DNA of 64,000 nt from Paenibacillus harenae DSM 16969 (GTDB lineage Bacteria; Bacillota; Bacilli; Paenibacillales; Paenibacillaceae): positions 1,261,845 through 1,325,844 of the forward strand of contig NZ_KE383842.1 in NCBI RefSeq assembly GCF_000422465.1, in the 5' to 3' direction. Position numbers and translations under genes: made by a program. How positions within the stretch are numbered: position 1 is the first letter of the stretch; every line of letters starts with the position of its first letter. Shown here piece after piece: positions 9,302 to 18,451 of this stretch. The notes beneath the pieces were generated by a model that made no database searches, had not been told where the DNA came from, and was given only the letters and a program-made list of their open reading frames with translations.

Positions 9302-10410
9302 ATCCGCTGCTCCCGCGCGCGGCGCCCGATACACTTCTCCAGCGCTTGAAGTAAAATCACATTTTGTTCCCTTCGTTTAACCGCCACCCGGATATACGTA
9401 TGGTCAAGCCCGGGGAAACGGGAAGCATCGCGAATAAGCACGCCAAGCTTGCCCATCTCCAGCTGAAGCTTGCTGGCGCTCATTCCCGGCTCCCCGGGAA
9501 TTCGGACCAATAAATAATTAGCCGAGCTTGGGAATACCCGGAAGCCAAGCGCTTCCAGCTCGCTAATAAGCCAAGGCCGATCCAGAAGCAGCCACTCCAT
9601 CGTCCGCCCGGCAAATTCCGTCTCCTCCAGCACGGCTTCGCCGATTAGCTGGGCTAACGAATTCACGCTCCAGGGAACCTGCAGACGTCTTATACCGCTA
9701 AGTGCTTTGGGGTTTCCCGCTATATATCCAAGCCGTATTCCCGGAATCGAATAAAATTTGGTCATCGAGCGTATAACGAACAAGCGTTCGTGGCGGGACG
9801 CCTCGTGAATGAGACTATAAGCGGCCTCTTCGGGAACAAAATCCATAAACGCCTCGTCCACGACGACAGAAGCGCCTAATTCAATGAGCCTCATAACGAG
9901 ACCGGGCTCGACGAGCCGGCCTGTCGGATTATTGGGCGAGCCGAGCATGAACAAAGTGCCTGGCTCGGCTAAATCGCACAGACGGTCAAATTCGTGCTCC
10001 AACTCAAAATCCCGTTCGGCCGACAGCACGATTTCTTTCACCGCGCCGCCAATCTTGCGCACCGCATCGCCGTACTCATCGAAGCATGGAATGGCCAGCA
10101 CCGTTAACCTCGGCCGAATCGCACGAACGACAAGATCAATCAGCTCGGCCGCGCCGTTCCCGATCACGATCGCATGCTCGCCCAATTGATGCCGCATCGC
10201 CAGCTTCCGCCTCAGACCGCGCACGGCAGGATCCGGGTATTGCCCGATGATATCCGCATAAGCTGCCAAAGCCTGCTTCACAGAAGGCGGCGGGCCCAGC
10301 GGATTCATATTGGAACTAAAATCGGTAAACCGATCTGCCGGCAGTCCAAACGACTCCTCCGCCGTCCGCAAATCGCCGCCGTGTCCATATCTTTCCAGCA
10401 TCCTTTTCAC
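9298..10410 (-). CDS. cobD: threonine-phosphate decarboxylase CobD
   Basis: PLP-dependent fold-type I enzyme that decarboxylates L-threonine O-3-phosphate to (R)-1-amino-2-propanol phosphate, the linker between cobyric acid and the nucleotide loop. The 370-residue protein shows FSSNMNPLGPP near the N-terminus, GSPNNPTGR, and the Schiff-base region SMTKFYSIPGIRLGY with the PLP lysine. It resembles HisC, but the position between cobS and cobQ in a cobalamin operon decides for CobD. A dedicated threonine kinase (PduX) is not seen in this window. Confidence 0.9.
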   Translation of the reverse strand: MKRMLERYGHGGDLRTAEESFGLPADRFTDFSSNMNPLGPPPSVKQALAAYADIIGQYPDPAVRGLRRKLAMRHQLGEHAIVIGNGAAELIDLVVRAIRPRLTVLAIPCFDEYGDAVRKIGGAVKEIVLSAERDFELEHEFDRLCDLAEPGTLFMLGSPNNPTGRLVEPGLVMRLIELGASVVVDEAFMDFVPEEAAYSLIHEASRHERLFVIRSMTKFYSIPGIRLGYIAGNPKALSGIRRLQVPWSVNSLAQLIGEAVLEETEFAGRTMEWLLLDRPWLISELEALGFRVFPSSANYLLVRIPGEPGMSASKLQLEMGKLGVLIRDASRFPGLDHTYIRVAVKRREQNVILLQALEKCIGRRAREQRI

Positions 10411-10433
10411 CAGCTCCTGCTTCTATTGTTTCC

Positions 10434-11243
10434 TTAGTTCAGCACATAAAGTACTGCCGCAAACAGCAATACCGCCTCAACCGCTTCATTCATCGCCCCG
10501 TACGTATCGCCTGTCAGACCGCCAAGCTTCCGGTTCAGCCACAATGCAAGCAGCCCTCCGCTCAGCACGGTCAGAACAAACGCGACAAGCAGCACTTGAA
10601 GAATGTGCCGGTCATCTATTCCCGCCAGCCTCAACCCAACCCCTGTCAAAACAACCGACACAACGAAGGCTGCTGCCGCCTGCGACAATTTAACCCCGTT
10701 AAATAGTGTGCCGATTCCCTCGCCTGACCGTGCACTCGGCCAAATCGCGATGGATGCCGACATCCAGGCGCGGCTCCATATCGGGCAAAGCAGCAGCAAG
10801 ATCAAGCCCGTCCCCGGCTTCTCCCCTCCCAGCAGTTCAGCCAGCAAGGCGGCTTTGAATAAGAGCAGCAGAACAGCCGCGAGAACGCCCATCGCGCCTA
10901 CGCGGCTATCCTTCATGATTTCCAGCATCCGTTCGCGCGAACGGTGGCTCAACACGCCGTCAGCCGTATCCATCCAGCCGTCAAGATGCAGCCCTCCGCT
11001 TAATGCCGTCCACAAGGCAAGGAGGAGAACGGCTGCAGGCCAAGCTGGCACCGCGAGCTGCAGCAGCCATCCCGCAGCCGCGACGCAAGCGCCTATGAAT
11101 GCTCCCGCAAGCGGGAAATAAATGACGCTGCGCGTCAGGACCGGACTTTCGAATGGAACGGTTACGGGAATCGGCGCCCGCGTCAGAAACTGAAAGGCGG
11201 CGATTAACGCTTGTAGATGCAACCTTACCGTACGACGAACCAT
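10434..11243 (-). CDS. cobS: adenosylcobinamide-GDP ribazoletransferase CobS
   Basis: Integral membrane enzyme that joins adenosylcobinamide-GDP with alpha-ribazole(-phosphate), the last assembly step of cobalamin. The 269-residue protein is strongly hydrophobic and carries the conserved cytoplasmic motif DGWMDTADGVLSHRSRERMLEIMKD region (about 88-112). The ATG lies within the last codons of cbiB (19-base overlap), which indicates coupling. Its partner CobT, making alpha-ribazole phosphate, is in the same operon. Confidence 0.93.
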   Translation of the reverse strand: MVRRTVRLHLQALIAAFQFLTRAPIPVTVPFESPVLTRSVIYFPLAGAFIGACVAAAGWLLQLAVPAWPAAVLLLALWTALSGGLHLDGWMDTADGVLSHRSRERMLEIMKDSRVGAMGVLAAVLLLLFKAALLAELLGGEKPGTGLILLLLCPIWSRAWMSASIAIWPSARSGEGIGTLFNGVKLSQAAAAFVVSVVLTGVGLRLAGIDDRHILQVLLVAFVLTVLSGGLLALWLNRKLGGLTGDTYGAMNEAVEAVLLFAAVLYVLN

Positions 11244-12202
11244 GCTGCTATCACTCCCGCAAATAAGATCAAACTGACGCTGTACAGCAGCCGTACGGAC
11301 GAGACGATGTCCCGCGGCTGCAGCGGACGCTGCGGCCAGCCCATCCTTGCCCGTTCGCTCGGTACGCCGAAATAGACATTCATGCCGCCAAGCTCAATGC
11401 CGAGCGCGCCTGCGACCGCCGACTCCGGAATGCCGCTGTTGGGGCTTGGATGACGGCGGGCGAATGTAACGATTGAACGCAATGCCCGTCCCGGCTCCAT
11501 TCCACGGTGAAAAATGGCCGATAACGCCAGCAAACCTCCAGTAAGACGTGCCGGAATATAGTTAAGCACATCGTCTGTACGGGCGGAAAACCAGCCGAAA
11601 TACCGATATTGTTCATTGCGGTAGCCGACCATGGAATCCAGCGTATTCGCCGCCCGGTATAACATGGCGAGAGGCGCTCCGCCGAGCAGCGCGAACAGGA
11701 AAGGCGAGACGAGCGCGTCGACCGTATTTTCGGCAACCGTCTCGACCGCCGCCCTCGACGTCTCTCCCTCATCAAGCTTGGCCGTATCCCGGCCGACGAT
11801 GTAGCCGACATACTTGCGCGCTTCATCCAGTTTCCCTGCGATCAACGGCTCGTATACGAGCATGGCGGCTTCTTTTAACCCTTTGACCGCGATCGTCGTT
11901 GAAATAAACCAGGCGCTCACCGCATAACCGAGCCATGGATGCACATAATCCGCCGTCCAAATGACCGCCCACATCACTCCAAAGCTTACGGCTAAGGTGA
12001 TCACGGTTAACAAAATACCGAGCAGTCTAACGGCCAGCGGGTTCTCCTTCCGGCGTTCCGGCGCGAGCAGCTTCTCCAGCCGGCGAATTAGCCGGCCGAT
12101 CCAGATCACGGGATGCGTCGGCCACTTCGGATCGCCAACGACCCAATCGATGACAAGGGCAGCGGCCGACAGAAGCAGCAGCTCCTTCACCGAATACAGC
12201 AT
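11225..12202 (-). CDS. cbiB: adenosylcobinamide-phosphate synthase CbiB
   Basis: Membrane amide synthase attaching aminopropanol phosphate to adenosylcobyric acid. Family features are VIDWVVGDPKWPTHPVIWIG near the N-terminus, several membrane segments, the GRDTAKLDEGETSRAAVET stretch and the C-terminal region with FARRHPSPNSGIPESAVAGALG. I use the ATG at 12202, which overlaps the cobU stop as TAATG, rather than the in-frame TTG five codons upstream; this gives 325 residues, normal for CbiB. Confidence 0.92.
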   Translation of the reverse strand: MLYSVKELLLLSAAALVIDWVVGDPKWPTHPVIWIGRLIRRLEKLLAPERRKENPLAVRLLGILLTVITLAVSFGVMWAVIWTADYVHPWLGYAVSAWFISTTIAVKGLKEAAMLVYEPLIAGKLDEARKYVGYIVGRDTAKLDEGETSRAAVETVAENTVDALVSPFLFALLGGAPLAMLYRAANTLDSMVGYRNEQYRYFGWFSARTDDVLNYIPARLTGGLLALSAIFHRGMEPGRALRSIVTFARRHPSPNSGIPESAVAGALGIELGGMNVYFGVPSERARMGWPQRPLQPRDIVSSVRLLYSVSLILFAGVIAAWFVVR

Positions 12203-12798
12203 TACAGCTGATCCCAACTGAAGGCCTGTGATTTCAGCTCGACCGGTATCCCTGCCGTCACAAGAAACACGCGGTCGCAGATCGAAGCAGCCTGCTGGTT
12301 CAAGCGGCCAGCTTCGTCTCGGAAGCGCCGCCCCAGCGGATACGCAGGCACGATGCCGTCGCCAACCTCGTTCGTCACGATGAGAAGCTTGCCGGGAACG
12401 GGAAATTCCCGGATAGCGGCCAGCAAGCTGTCGGTTTCCTCGTGAAGTCGGCTGGCTTCGAACGATTCATGTTCGATGCGCAGCAGCCAGTTGGTCAGCC
12501 AGAGCGTCAGACAATCCAGCAGGATAACCGGCGGTTCGATGCCTTCCCGTTTATTTTGCGCAACACGACTTCCTAATTGACCAAGCAAGCCATCCGCCGC
12601 ATAAGGTTCCTCGAATGTCTCCCAAGGGAAGCCGGAACCGTCGCGGTCAAGCCGATGTTTTCCGATCCGATCGGTCATTTCCTCGTCATAGGGCTGACAG
12701 GTCGCTATATATATGCCTTTCGGTCCCGAGCGCATCGCGTATTGTTCGGCAAAGCCGCTTTTGCCGCTGCGCGCTCCGCCGGTTATGAGTATGGCCAA
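12202..12798 (-). CDS. cobU: adenosylcobinamide kinase / guanylyltransferase CobU
   Basis: Bifunctional enzyme that phosphorylates adenosylcobinamide and then transfers GMP to it. The 198-residue protein has the P-loop GGARSGKS at residues 7-14 and a His at 48 (GKHRLDR) in the position of the guanylylated histidine of the family, followed by LLDCLTLWLTN and TNEVGDGIVP. TTG start with AGGTGA upstream. Stop codon shared with the cbiB start. Confidence 0.94.
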   Translation of the reverse strand: MAILITGGARSGKSGFAEQYAMRSGPKGIYIATCQPYDEEMTDRIGKHRLDRDGSGFPWETFEEPYAADGLLGQLGSRVAQNKREGIEPPVILLDCLTLWLTNWLLRIEHESFEASRLHEETDSLLAAIREFPVPGKLLIVTNEVGDGIVPAYPLGRRFRDEAGRLNQQAASICDRVFLVTAGIPVELKSQAFSWDQL

Positions 12799-12808
12799 GC
12801 TTGATCAC

Positions 12809-13873
12809 CTATCCTTTGGAAACGCCAGCGCTCTCGAAGGTCGCCATCTCTTTCATCAGAAGGAGAGCAGCGTTTATAAAATGAAAACACAATACGGCCC
12901 CCGTTCCTTCGCCCAGCCGCATTTCAAGCTGCATCATCGGCGATAGGCCGATCGATTGCAGAAGCTTGGAATGACCCTGCTCCTGCGACAGATGGGAAGC
13001 AAGCATAAAGGGCTTGGTCTGCTCCGCTATCCGCGATGCGACCAAGGCGGCGGCGGACGAAATATAGCCGTCGATCACGACCGGGCAGCGATTTGCGGCC
13101 GCGCCGATGATAACGCCGACCAGTCCGGCTATTTCCGCCCCGCCTACCTTAGCCAGAACGTCGACCGGATCCGACGGGTCCGGTCCGTTCACTTCTATCG
13201 CTCGCTTCACCACAGCAACCTTGTTCTTCCAGGACTCGTCATTGATGCCTGTGCCTCTTCCGACGGATTTCTCGGGCCGCAAACCTGTCAATACGGTTGT
13301 AAGAGCGGCGCTGGCCGTCGTATTTCCGATCCCCATCTCGCCCGTAGCGAACAGCCTGTAGCCTTGCTGCACCTGTTGTTCGACGATCTCGATCCCCGCA
13401 AGTATCGCCAGCAGCGCCTCTTCGCGGGTCATGGCCGGCTGCTTTGCCATATTAGCTGTGCCGCGCACGATTTTCCGGCTTATCAACCGCTCATGCTCCA
13501 GATCCGCGTTCACGCCGATATCGACGCAGACGACAGCCGCATCCGCTTGCCGCGCCAGCACATTGACAGCCGCTCCGCCATGCAGGAAATTCATGACCAT
13601 CTGCGGCGTCACCGACTGGGGAAACGCGCTGACGCCTTCCTCGCAGACGCCGTGATCGCCGGCCATGACGATGACGGCCTTGCGCGATAGATCGGGCCAA
13701 AGCTCGCCCGTTATTCCCGCCAGCTGCCTTGCGGCGGCCTCCAGCTTTCCCAAGCTGCCCGGCGGCTTCGTCAAACCGTCCGAATGCCGCTCCGCCAGCG
13801 CCGCGCTTGCTTCATCAAACGGCGGAATTCGCTTTACCGTTTCCTCGAGCTTCAATTCTAACCCGCTTTTCAT
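12809..13873 (-). CDS. cobT: nicotinate-nucleotide--dimethylbenzimidazole phosphoribosyltransferase CobT
   Basis: Activates the lower-ligand base (for example DMB) to its alpha-ribotide using nicotinate mononucleotide. The 354-residue protein has the early KPPGSLGKLE motif, VIMAGDHGVCEEGVSAFP, GEMGIGNTT and the C-terminal LGEGTGAVL; Glu322 in that motif corresponds to the catalytic glutamate of the family. ATG with AAGGAG upstream. The lower ligand used by this organism cannot be told from the sequence. Confidence 0.94.
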   Translation of the reverse strand: MKSGLELKLEETVKRIPPFDEASAALAERHSDGLTKPPGSLGKLEAAARQLAGITGELWPDLSRKAVIVMAGDHGVCEEGVSAFPQSVTPQMVMNFLHGGAAVNVLARQADAAVVCVDIGVNADLEHERLISRKIVRGTANMAKQPAMTREEALLAILAGIEIVEQQVQQGYRLFATGEMGIGNTTASAALTTVLTGLRPEKSVGRGTGINDESWKNKVAVVKRAIEVNGPDPSDPVDVLAKVGGAEIAGLVGVIIGAAANRCPVVIDGYISSAAALVASRIAEQTKPFMLASHLSQEQGHSKLLQSIGLSPMMQLEMRLGEGTGAVLCFHFINAALLLMKEMATFESAGVSKG

Positions 13874-13900
13874 CTTCTTCTCTCCTTCTTCGGCCCATAG

Positions 13901-14686
13901 CTATTTATTTGTCCATTTCGGCTGAAGCATAATTTGCGGCGCGCCGGTGAGCGGATGCGCCAGGATGGACGGCGAGGTTTCATATACTTGCTCGATCAGC
14001 GATGCCGTCAGGACGTCTTGCGGAGTACCCGACGCCGCGATAGTGCCCCGGTGAAGAACGAGCAGCTCATCGCAATAAAGCGAAGCCAGATTCAAATCAT
14101 GCAGGACGGCAATGACGGTCAGCTCGCGCTCGCGCTGCCATGTCCGTACCGTATCGAGCAGCTGCACCTGAAAGCCGATATCCAAATAGGTCGTAGGCTC
14201 ATCAAGCAAAATAACCGACGGCTGCTGCGCCATAAGCTTCGCCAGCGCCACGCGCTGCCTTTCTCCGCCGCTTAATTGGTCCATCTTGCGCTGTTCCAGT
14301 TCCTGAAGACCCATCGCTTCGATCGCTCCGTCTATGACAGCCTCTGAATCGTCCGTCTCGCTGCCAAACCAGTTTTGGTACGGATATCTTCCCATACCGA
14401 CGACCTCCCGTACCGAGAAGCCGACCGGAGGCAGGCCGCTCTGCTGCAGAACCGCCATTTTTCTGGCAAGCAGCTTGCGGGCGTAAGCGAATACGCTGCG
14501 TCCTTCAAGCAGCACGTCGCCCCGCTTCGGCCGTTCAACGCCTGACAAGAGCCCTAGCAAAGTAGATTTACCGACGCCATTGGGGCCAATAATACCGTAC
14601 ATCCGCCCCTTCTGAAAGGAACAGGACAGTCCGTTCAGCACGGGGCGCCCTTGAATCTCCTGAACAATTTCCTTCGCTTCGATCAT
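13901..14686 (-). CDS. btuD: ABC transporter ATPase for corrinoids, BtuD-like
   Basis: FecE/BtuD-type ABC ATPase of 261 residues: Walker A GPNGVGKST (34-42), Q-loop, signature LSGGERQRV, Walker B VILLDEPTTYLD and an H-loop in VLHDLN. The ATG at 14686 overlaps the permease stop as ATGA and has GGGGGG six bases upstream; a longer form starting at 14818 would lie inside btuC. Substrate is inferred from the operon and riboswitch; siderophore ATPases look alike. Confidence 0.9.
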   Translation of the reverse strand: MIEAKEIVQEIQGRPVLNGLSCSFQKGRMYGIIGPNGVGKSTLLGLLSGVERPKRGDVLLEGRSVFAYARKLLARKMAVLQQSGLPPVGFSVREVVGMGRYPYQNWFGSETDDSEAVIDGAIEAMGLQELEQRKMDQLSGGERQRVALAKLMAQQPSVILLDEPTTYLDIGFQVQLLDTVRTWQRERELTVIAVLHDLNLASLYCDELLVLHRGTIAASGTPQDVLTASLIEQVYETSPSILAHPLTGAPQIMLQPKWTNK

Positions 14687-15720
14687 GCCGATCCCCCCTG
14701 CTTCAGCTTGCGCCGGTGCAGCAAATAAGCAAAGAATGGCGCTCCGATTAAAGCCGTCACGACGCCAAGCGGAATTTCCTTCGGCGAAAGCGCAACTCTC
14801 GCAAGCGTATCCGCCCATAAGACGAATATGCCGCCGCCGATTGCCGACAACGGAATAATGAATCGATAATCGGGTCCGACCAGCAGCCGGATCACATGCG
14901 GAACGACGAGACCGACGAAGCCGATTACGCCCGATACCGACACGGCGGCAGCCGTCAGCAGCGTTGAGCAGATAAGGATGATCAGTTTCGTTCTCTCTAC
15001 CCGAATGCCGAGATGCGCCGCATGCCTCTCTCCAAGGACGAATAAATTAAGCGTCCCTCCATAGAAAAGCAGCACCGGAATTCCCAGAGCGAGAAACGGG
15101 ATAAGCATATAGAGATTATCCCAGCTCCTCATCGCAAGCGATCCCATCAGCCAGAACAATATCTGGTTGACTACGCCCTGCGACATGGAAACCATGAAGG
15201 AAACGAATGCGCCGAGAAAGGATTGAATGATGACGCCTGTCAGAATAAGCGTTTCGATGTGCATGATGCCGTTGCTTCGGGCCAGCCGGAATACGATGAG
15301 AATCGTCACGGTTCCTGTTGCGAAAGCGACAAGCGGAATGGTCCACATCCCTAGCGCCGTCTGCAGGCCGAACAGGATAATAAAAGCCGCGCCAACCGAG
15401 CATCCCGAAGCGACGCCTAGCGTATAAGGATCGGCAAGCGGGTTACGGAGGACACCCTGGAAACCCGTCCCCGCGAGCGCCAGACAAGCTCCGACGAGAA
15501 CCGCCAGCAGCACGCGGGACAGCCGCACCTGCGTCACGACGGAGATTTCGCCCGGCGAATAGGAGACGGGCTTATCCGCCAGCCATGGAAGCTGATGGAG
15601 CAGTATCCCCCAGACGTCGCGGACCGAAATACCCGCCGAGCCGACCGAAAGACTAATGACGATAGAAACAGCAAGAAGGAGCAGAGCTGCTCCTCCATAC
15701 CCGATTAATTTATATTTCAT
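14683..15720 (-). CDS. btuC: ABC transporter permease for corrinoids, BtuC-like (FecCD family)
   Basis: A 345-residue FecCD-family permease with about ten predicted membrane segments. Family stretches are LAGTGFQGVLRNPLADPYTLGVASG and GLVVPHVIRLLVGPDYR. It lies between the binding protein (5-base gap) and the ATPase (ATGA overlap) behind an AdoCbl riboswitch, which points to vitamin B12 or other corrinoids as substrate rather than a siderophore. Confidence 0.9.
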   Translation of the reverse strand: MKYKLIGYGGAALLLLAVSIVISLSVGSAGISVRDVWGILLHQLPWLADKPVSYSPGEISVVTQVRLSRVLLAVLVGACLALAGTGFQGVLRNPLADPYTLGVASGCSVGAAFIILFGLQTALGMWTIPLVAFATGTVTILIVFRLARSNGIMHIETLILTGVIIQSFLGAFVSFMVSMSQGVVNQILFWLMGSLAMRSWDNLYMLIPFLALGIPVLLFYGGTLNLFVLGERHAAHLGIRVERTKLIILICSTLLTAAAVSVSGVIGFVGLVVPHVIRLLVGPDYRFIIPLSAIGGGIFVLWADTLARVALSPKEIPLGVVTALIGAPFFAYLLHRRKLKQGGSA

Positions 15721-15725
15721 TCCGT

Positions 15726-16709
15726 TTATTTTACGAGATCCGGGTGAATCACTTTAGCAAGTTCAAGCAAGCCGTCTGCAAGCCGCGGTCCTACCCGTAC
15801 GAGCGGATCTTCCGTCACGGCATACATTTGCTTGTTCTTCACCGCATCGATAACATCCCAGCCGGGACGGCTCTCGATGCCGGCAGCGATCGGATTCGGC
15901 TCCTCCTTCAACGCAGGATAAATGATCAATTGCGGATTTTGCGTAACGACTTCTTCAGCGCTCAATTCGTACCAATCCGCTTTGCCTGCGGAAATATTCG
16001 TTCCCCCCGCAATTGTAATCAGCTCATCGAGGAAGGTACCGGAACCAACCGTCCAGCCAGGGGAGAACTCAAGATACACCTTCTTCTTCTCGGCATCCTT
16101 CACGGCCTCCGCCACTTGCTGCTTTACGTCGCGCATACGGTCCGCAACCGCAGCCGCTTCGGTTTGTTTGTTCATCATTTTGCCAAGCATCTCGAGTTTC
16201 GCAACAACCTCGTCATAGGTCTTCGGCTCGGATGCGAATACGGTAATGTTCAGCTCGCGCAGCTTCGCGATCGCTTCCGAATTCATTGTTGAGGAAGCAA
16301 GGACGAGATCGGGATTCAGCGCAGCCACCGCCTCGATGTTGGTCGTCATATCGCCAACTTTCGGCTTGGCGGCCGCTTCCTCCGGGTAATTGCTCCATTC
16401 GTCGACACCGACGACCTGATCGCCGGAGCCGATCGCATAGATGGCCTCTGTCTCGCTGGGCACCAGAGTGACGATCTTCGTCGGCGCCTGCTCGAAAGTA
16501 ACCTCGGTTCCTGTATCATCCTTAAGCGTTAACGGATAAACGGCTTGTTCTGTCTCCGCCGGCTCGTTCGAAGCGTTGATCTCTGTATTTCCCGCCATGT
16601 TCCCCGGCTTATTCCCTGCGTCCGAGGCCGCTCCGCACGCTGCCGAAAATACGAGCATCAACGCCATTAGCATACCTAATAATGTCTTCATCATCCTGCT
16701 GTTGTTCAT
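15726..16709 (-). CDS. btuF: corrinoid-binding lipoprotein, BtuF-like
   Basis: Periplasmic-binding-protein family of class III (BtuF/FepB/CeuE). A signal peptide ends in a lipobox FSAAC with the lipidated Cys at residue 25, followed by a flexible Asn/Glu-rich stretch, then ALVPSETEAIYAIGSGDQVVGV and VDEWSNYPEEA typical for cobalamin-binding members. 327 residues. First gene behind the riboswitch and its terminator; corrinoid specificity is inferred from this context. Confidence 0.9.
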   Translation of the reverse strand: MNNSRMMKTLLGMLMALMLVFSAACGAASDAGNKPGNMAGNTEINASNEPAETEQAVYPLTLKDDTGTEVTFEQAPTKIVTLVPSETEAIYAIGSGDQVVGVDEWSNYPEEAAAKPKVGDMTTNIEAVAALNPDLVLASSTMNSEAIAKLRELNITVFASEPKTYDEVVAKLEMLGKMMNKQTEAAAVADRMRDVKQQVAEAVKDAEKKKVYLEFSPGWTVGSGTFLDELITIAGGTNISAGKADWYELSAEEVVTQNPQLIIYPALKEEPNPIAAGIESRPGWDVIDAVKNKQMYAVTEDPLVRVGPRLADGLLELAKVIHPDLVK

Positions 16710-16813
16710 CGTTCTCTACACTCCCATAATAGATTCGTATACCTGCACATCGAAAAACGGTACCGCAATGAATTCTTAGCCCATTTAAGCATAAAGTTAT
16801 ATAGGCTTGGAAT

Positions 16814-16848
16814 AAAAAAAGCATCTCCGGCAATTGTGCCGGAAATGC
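16814..16848 (-). terminator. intrinsic terminator of the cobalamin riboswitch
   Basis: On the minus strand GCATTTCCGGC, short loop, GCCGGAGATGC, then seven T. It lies between the riboswitch aptamer and btuF, so AdoCbl binding probably ends transcription here. Confidence 0.88.
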
Positions 16849-16929
16849 TGTTATACGCCCCGAAAAATAAAGCGAAAAGCTTCTCCAACACCTCCCTAAG
16901 TCCACGTAGGTTTAAGCGTTAACTATAAA

Positions 16930-17150
16930 CAGGCAGGTCTCCTGACTTAGAATTCGCAGCCCGGGTCTTCCCGGGAAATCATTCCCAGTGACATTTTGCC
17001 GGGTGCGCTGGCAGCGCGAGCTGACGCTCGCGTTTGCCGTTCTTTACAGTGGCGGGTCCGTGCCGGAATTTCACCGGTCTTCCCTATTAAGCCTCTACGG
17101 ATGCAAGGTAGATTAGTCTACCTTCATACACCGTCGTATCGGCACCTGTT
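16930..17150 (-). promoter_or_regulatory. adenosylcobalamin riboswitch
   Basis: Read on the minus strand the element begins with the GGTGCC arm, then AATAGGGAAGACCGGTGAAAT, then the conserved B12 core CGGACCCGCCACTGTAA, a variable arm rich in GC pairs, and ends in GTCAGGAGACCTGCC. These are the hallmark blocks of the AdoCbl class. The element precedes the ten-gene transport and salvage operon and is followed by an intrinsic terminator at 16814-16848. Confidence 0.95.
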
Positions 17151-17176
17151 TACTCGCTATGAAATTATCAGTAGTA

Positions 17177-17205
17177 AATATACACCCAGATCAACGATTT
17201 GTCCA
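17177..17205 (-). promoter_or_regulatory. sigma-A type promoter of the cobalamin operon
   Basis: TGGACA (-35) and TATATT (-10) on the minus strand with exactly 17 bases between them, ending about 27 bases before the riboswitch aptamer. Confidence 0.55.
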
Positions 17206-17314
17206 CTGGCATATTGGAATCTTTCGGCTAAGAACCGTTCTGCTCCGCTTCAAAAAAGCATAGGTAACTTAAGGTGCGACTGCTACGGCAATTAAAGGGA
17301 GGTCGTTTATTCAT

Positions 17315-17761
17315 ATGACGGGTCAACCTGAATCTACTCCGCCTCTGTTAAAGCTCTCCGTTCTGATTGCTTCCGTCTTGATGGCTGTTTTTATAATCGT
17401 TACTTGGGTCCGGGCAGGCGAAGAAGCGGCACCGCCCGTTACGGAGCATGAATTCGAGATCGGGCAGCTCGTTTGGTCCATTGACGCTTACCCTGCGAAG
17501 GTGCTGCACGGCAATTCGTTTACCGTCGACGTCACCGGTCTGTACGGCATACCGCTGGAAGGAGCAAAGCTTGCAGTTAAGCTGGATATGCTCAGCATGG
17601 TCTGCGGCGACGTCGATTTTCAAATGACCGAGATCGCTCCCGGCAAATATACAGGGGAAGGCATTCCGCTAATGGCCGGTACGTGGAAAGCGACGCTAAC
17701 GCTGGAAGAAGGCGGGGAAACTTTTAAAGTGGCAAGACTTTTTCAAGCATCGCATGTTTAA
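17315..17761 (+). CDS. FixH / YtkA-like membrane-anchored protein
   Basis: A 148-residue protein with one N-terminal membrane helix (about 12-32) and an extracytoplasmic beta-domain. The segment VDVTGLYGIPLEGAKLAV and the C-terminal APGKYTGEGIPLMAGTWK match the YtkA-like/FixH family, implicated in copper handling or maturation of haem-copper oxidases. ATG with AAAGGGAGG upstream. It converges on the SafE-like gene with only three bases between the stop codons and is on the opposite strand to it, unlike the usual fixGHIS operon. Confidence 0.75.
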   Translation: MTGQPESTPPLLKLSVLIASVLMAVFIIVTWVRAGEEAAPPVTEHEFEIGQLVWSIDAYPAKVLHGNSFTVDVTGLYGIPLEGAKLAVKLDMLSMVCGDVDFQMTEIAPGKYTGEGIPLMAGTWKATLTLEEGGETFKVARLFQASHV

Positions 17762-17764
17762 CCG

Positions 17765-18451
17765 TTACCATAACCACGGGTTTATGCTCGGAATCACCCC
17801 GTTAGCCGCCAACCCCCGCAAGATCGAGAGCAAACCGACGGCAGCTGCCGTTATCGCGCCTGCTCTTCGCATGAAGCGTCTCCACCTTTGATTGGCAAAA
17901 GCTGCTATCGAAGCGGCCGCCGCCAATGCGGGTAATGTAGATAATCCGAAAGCCGCCATCACCAGGGCTCCCTCCTCCGCCCGGCCGGTTGCGGCCGCTG
18001 TCATCTGCATAGCGTAGGTTAGTCCGCATGGAAGAAAGCCGAACGCCACTCCCGTAGCGAGGAGATGGGCCGTTTCCTGCCGCCTGGACCGGGCTGCGCT
18101 CCCCGCAAGCCGCTTGTGAAGGACGGCAGACAGCCGGTTCATCAGCGGCAGCTGGAACCTGCGCCACAACCATAGCAGCAGAAAGCAGCCGCCTATGATC
18201 GATGCAAGTCCTTGAATGCCGGCCAGCCGGCCTGCGACATCTACAAAAGAGCCGACTGCCCCCATGACGGCTCCAAGCAGCGTATAGGAAAAAATACGTC
18301 CGGCATTGTAGAGCAGCATCGATTTCAACAGCGGCGCCGCGGACTGCAAGGAAACCGCCGAAACGATGCCGCCGCACATCCCGATACAATGCGGAGCGCT
18401 GAAAAGTCCGGTTAACAGGATCAAGCCAAGCTGCTGCCAGGTAATCGTCAC
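17765..18451 (-). CDS. SafE / DsbD_2-like membrane protein (oxidase or copper maturation type)
   Basis: A 228-residue protein with six predicted membrane segments. The N-terminal GLFSAPHCIGMCGGIVSA (Cys22, Cys26) is the signature of the 'sulfite exporter TauE/SafE' subgroup found next to ccoI/fixI in many genomes. GTG start overlapping the ATPase stop, so translationally coupled. A direct role in sulfite export is unlikely in this setting; copper transfer to an oxidase is more plausible but inferred. Confidence 0.8.
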   Translation of the reverse strand: MTITWQQLGLILLTGLFSAPHCIGMCGGIVSAVSLQSAAPLLKSMLLYNAGRIFSYTLLGAVMGAVGSFVDVAGRLAGIQGLASIIGGCFLLLWLWRRFQLPLMNRLSAVLHKRLAGSAARSRRQETAHLLATGVAFGFLPCGLTYAMQMTAAATGRAEEGALVMAAFGLSTLPALAAAASIAAFANQRWRRFMRRAGAITAAAVGLLSILRGLAANGVIPSINPWLW

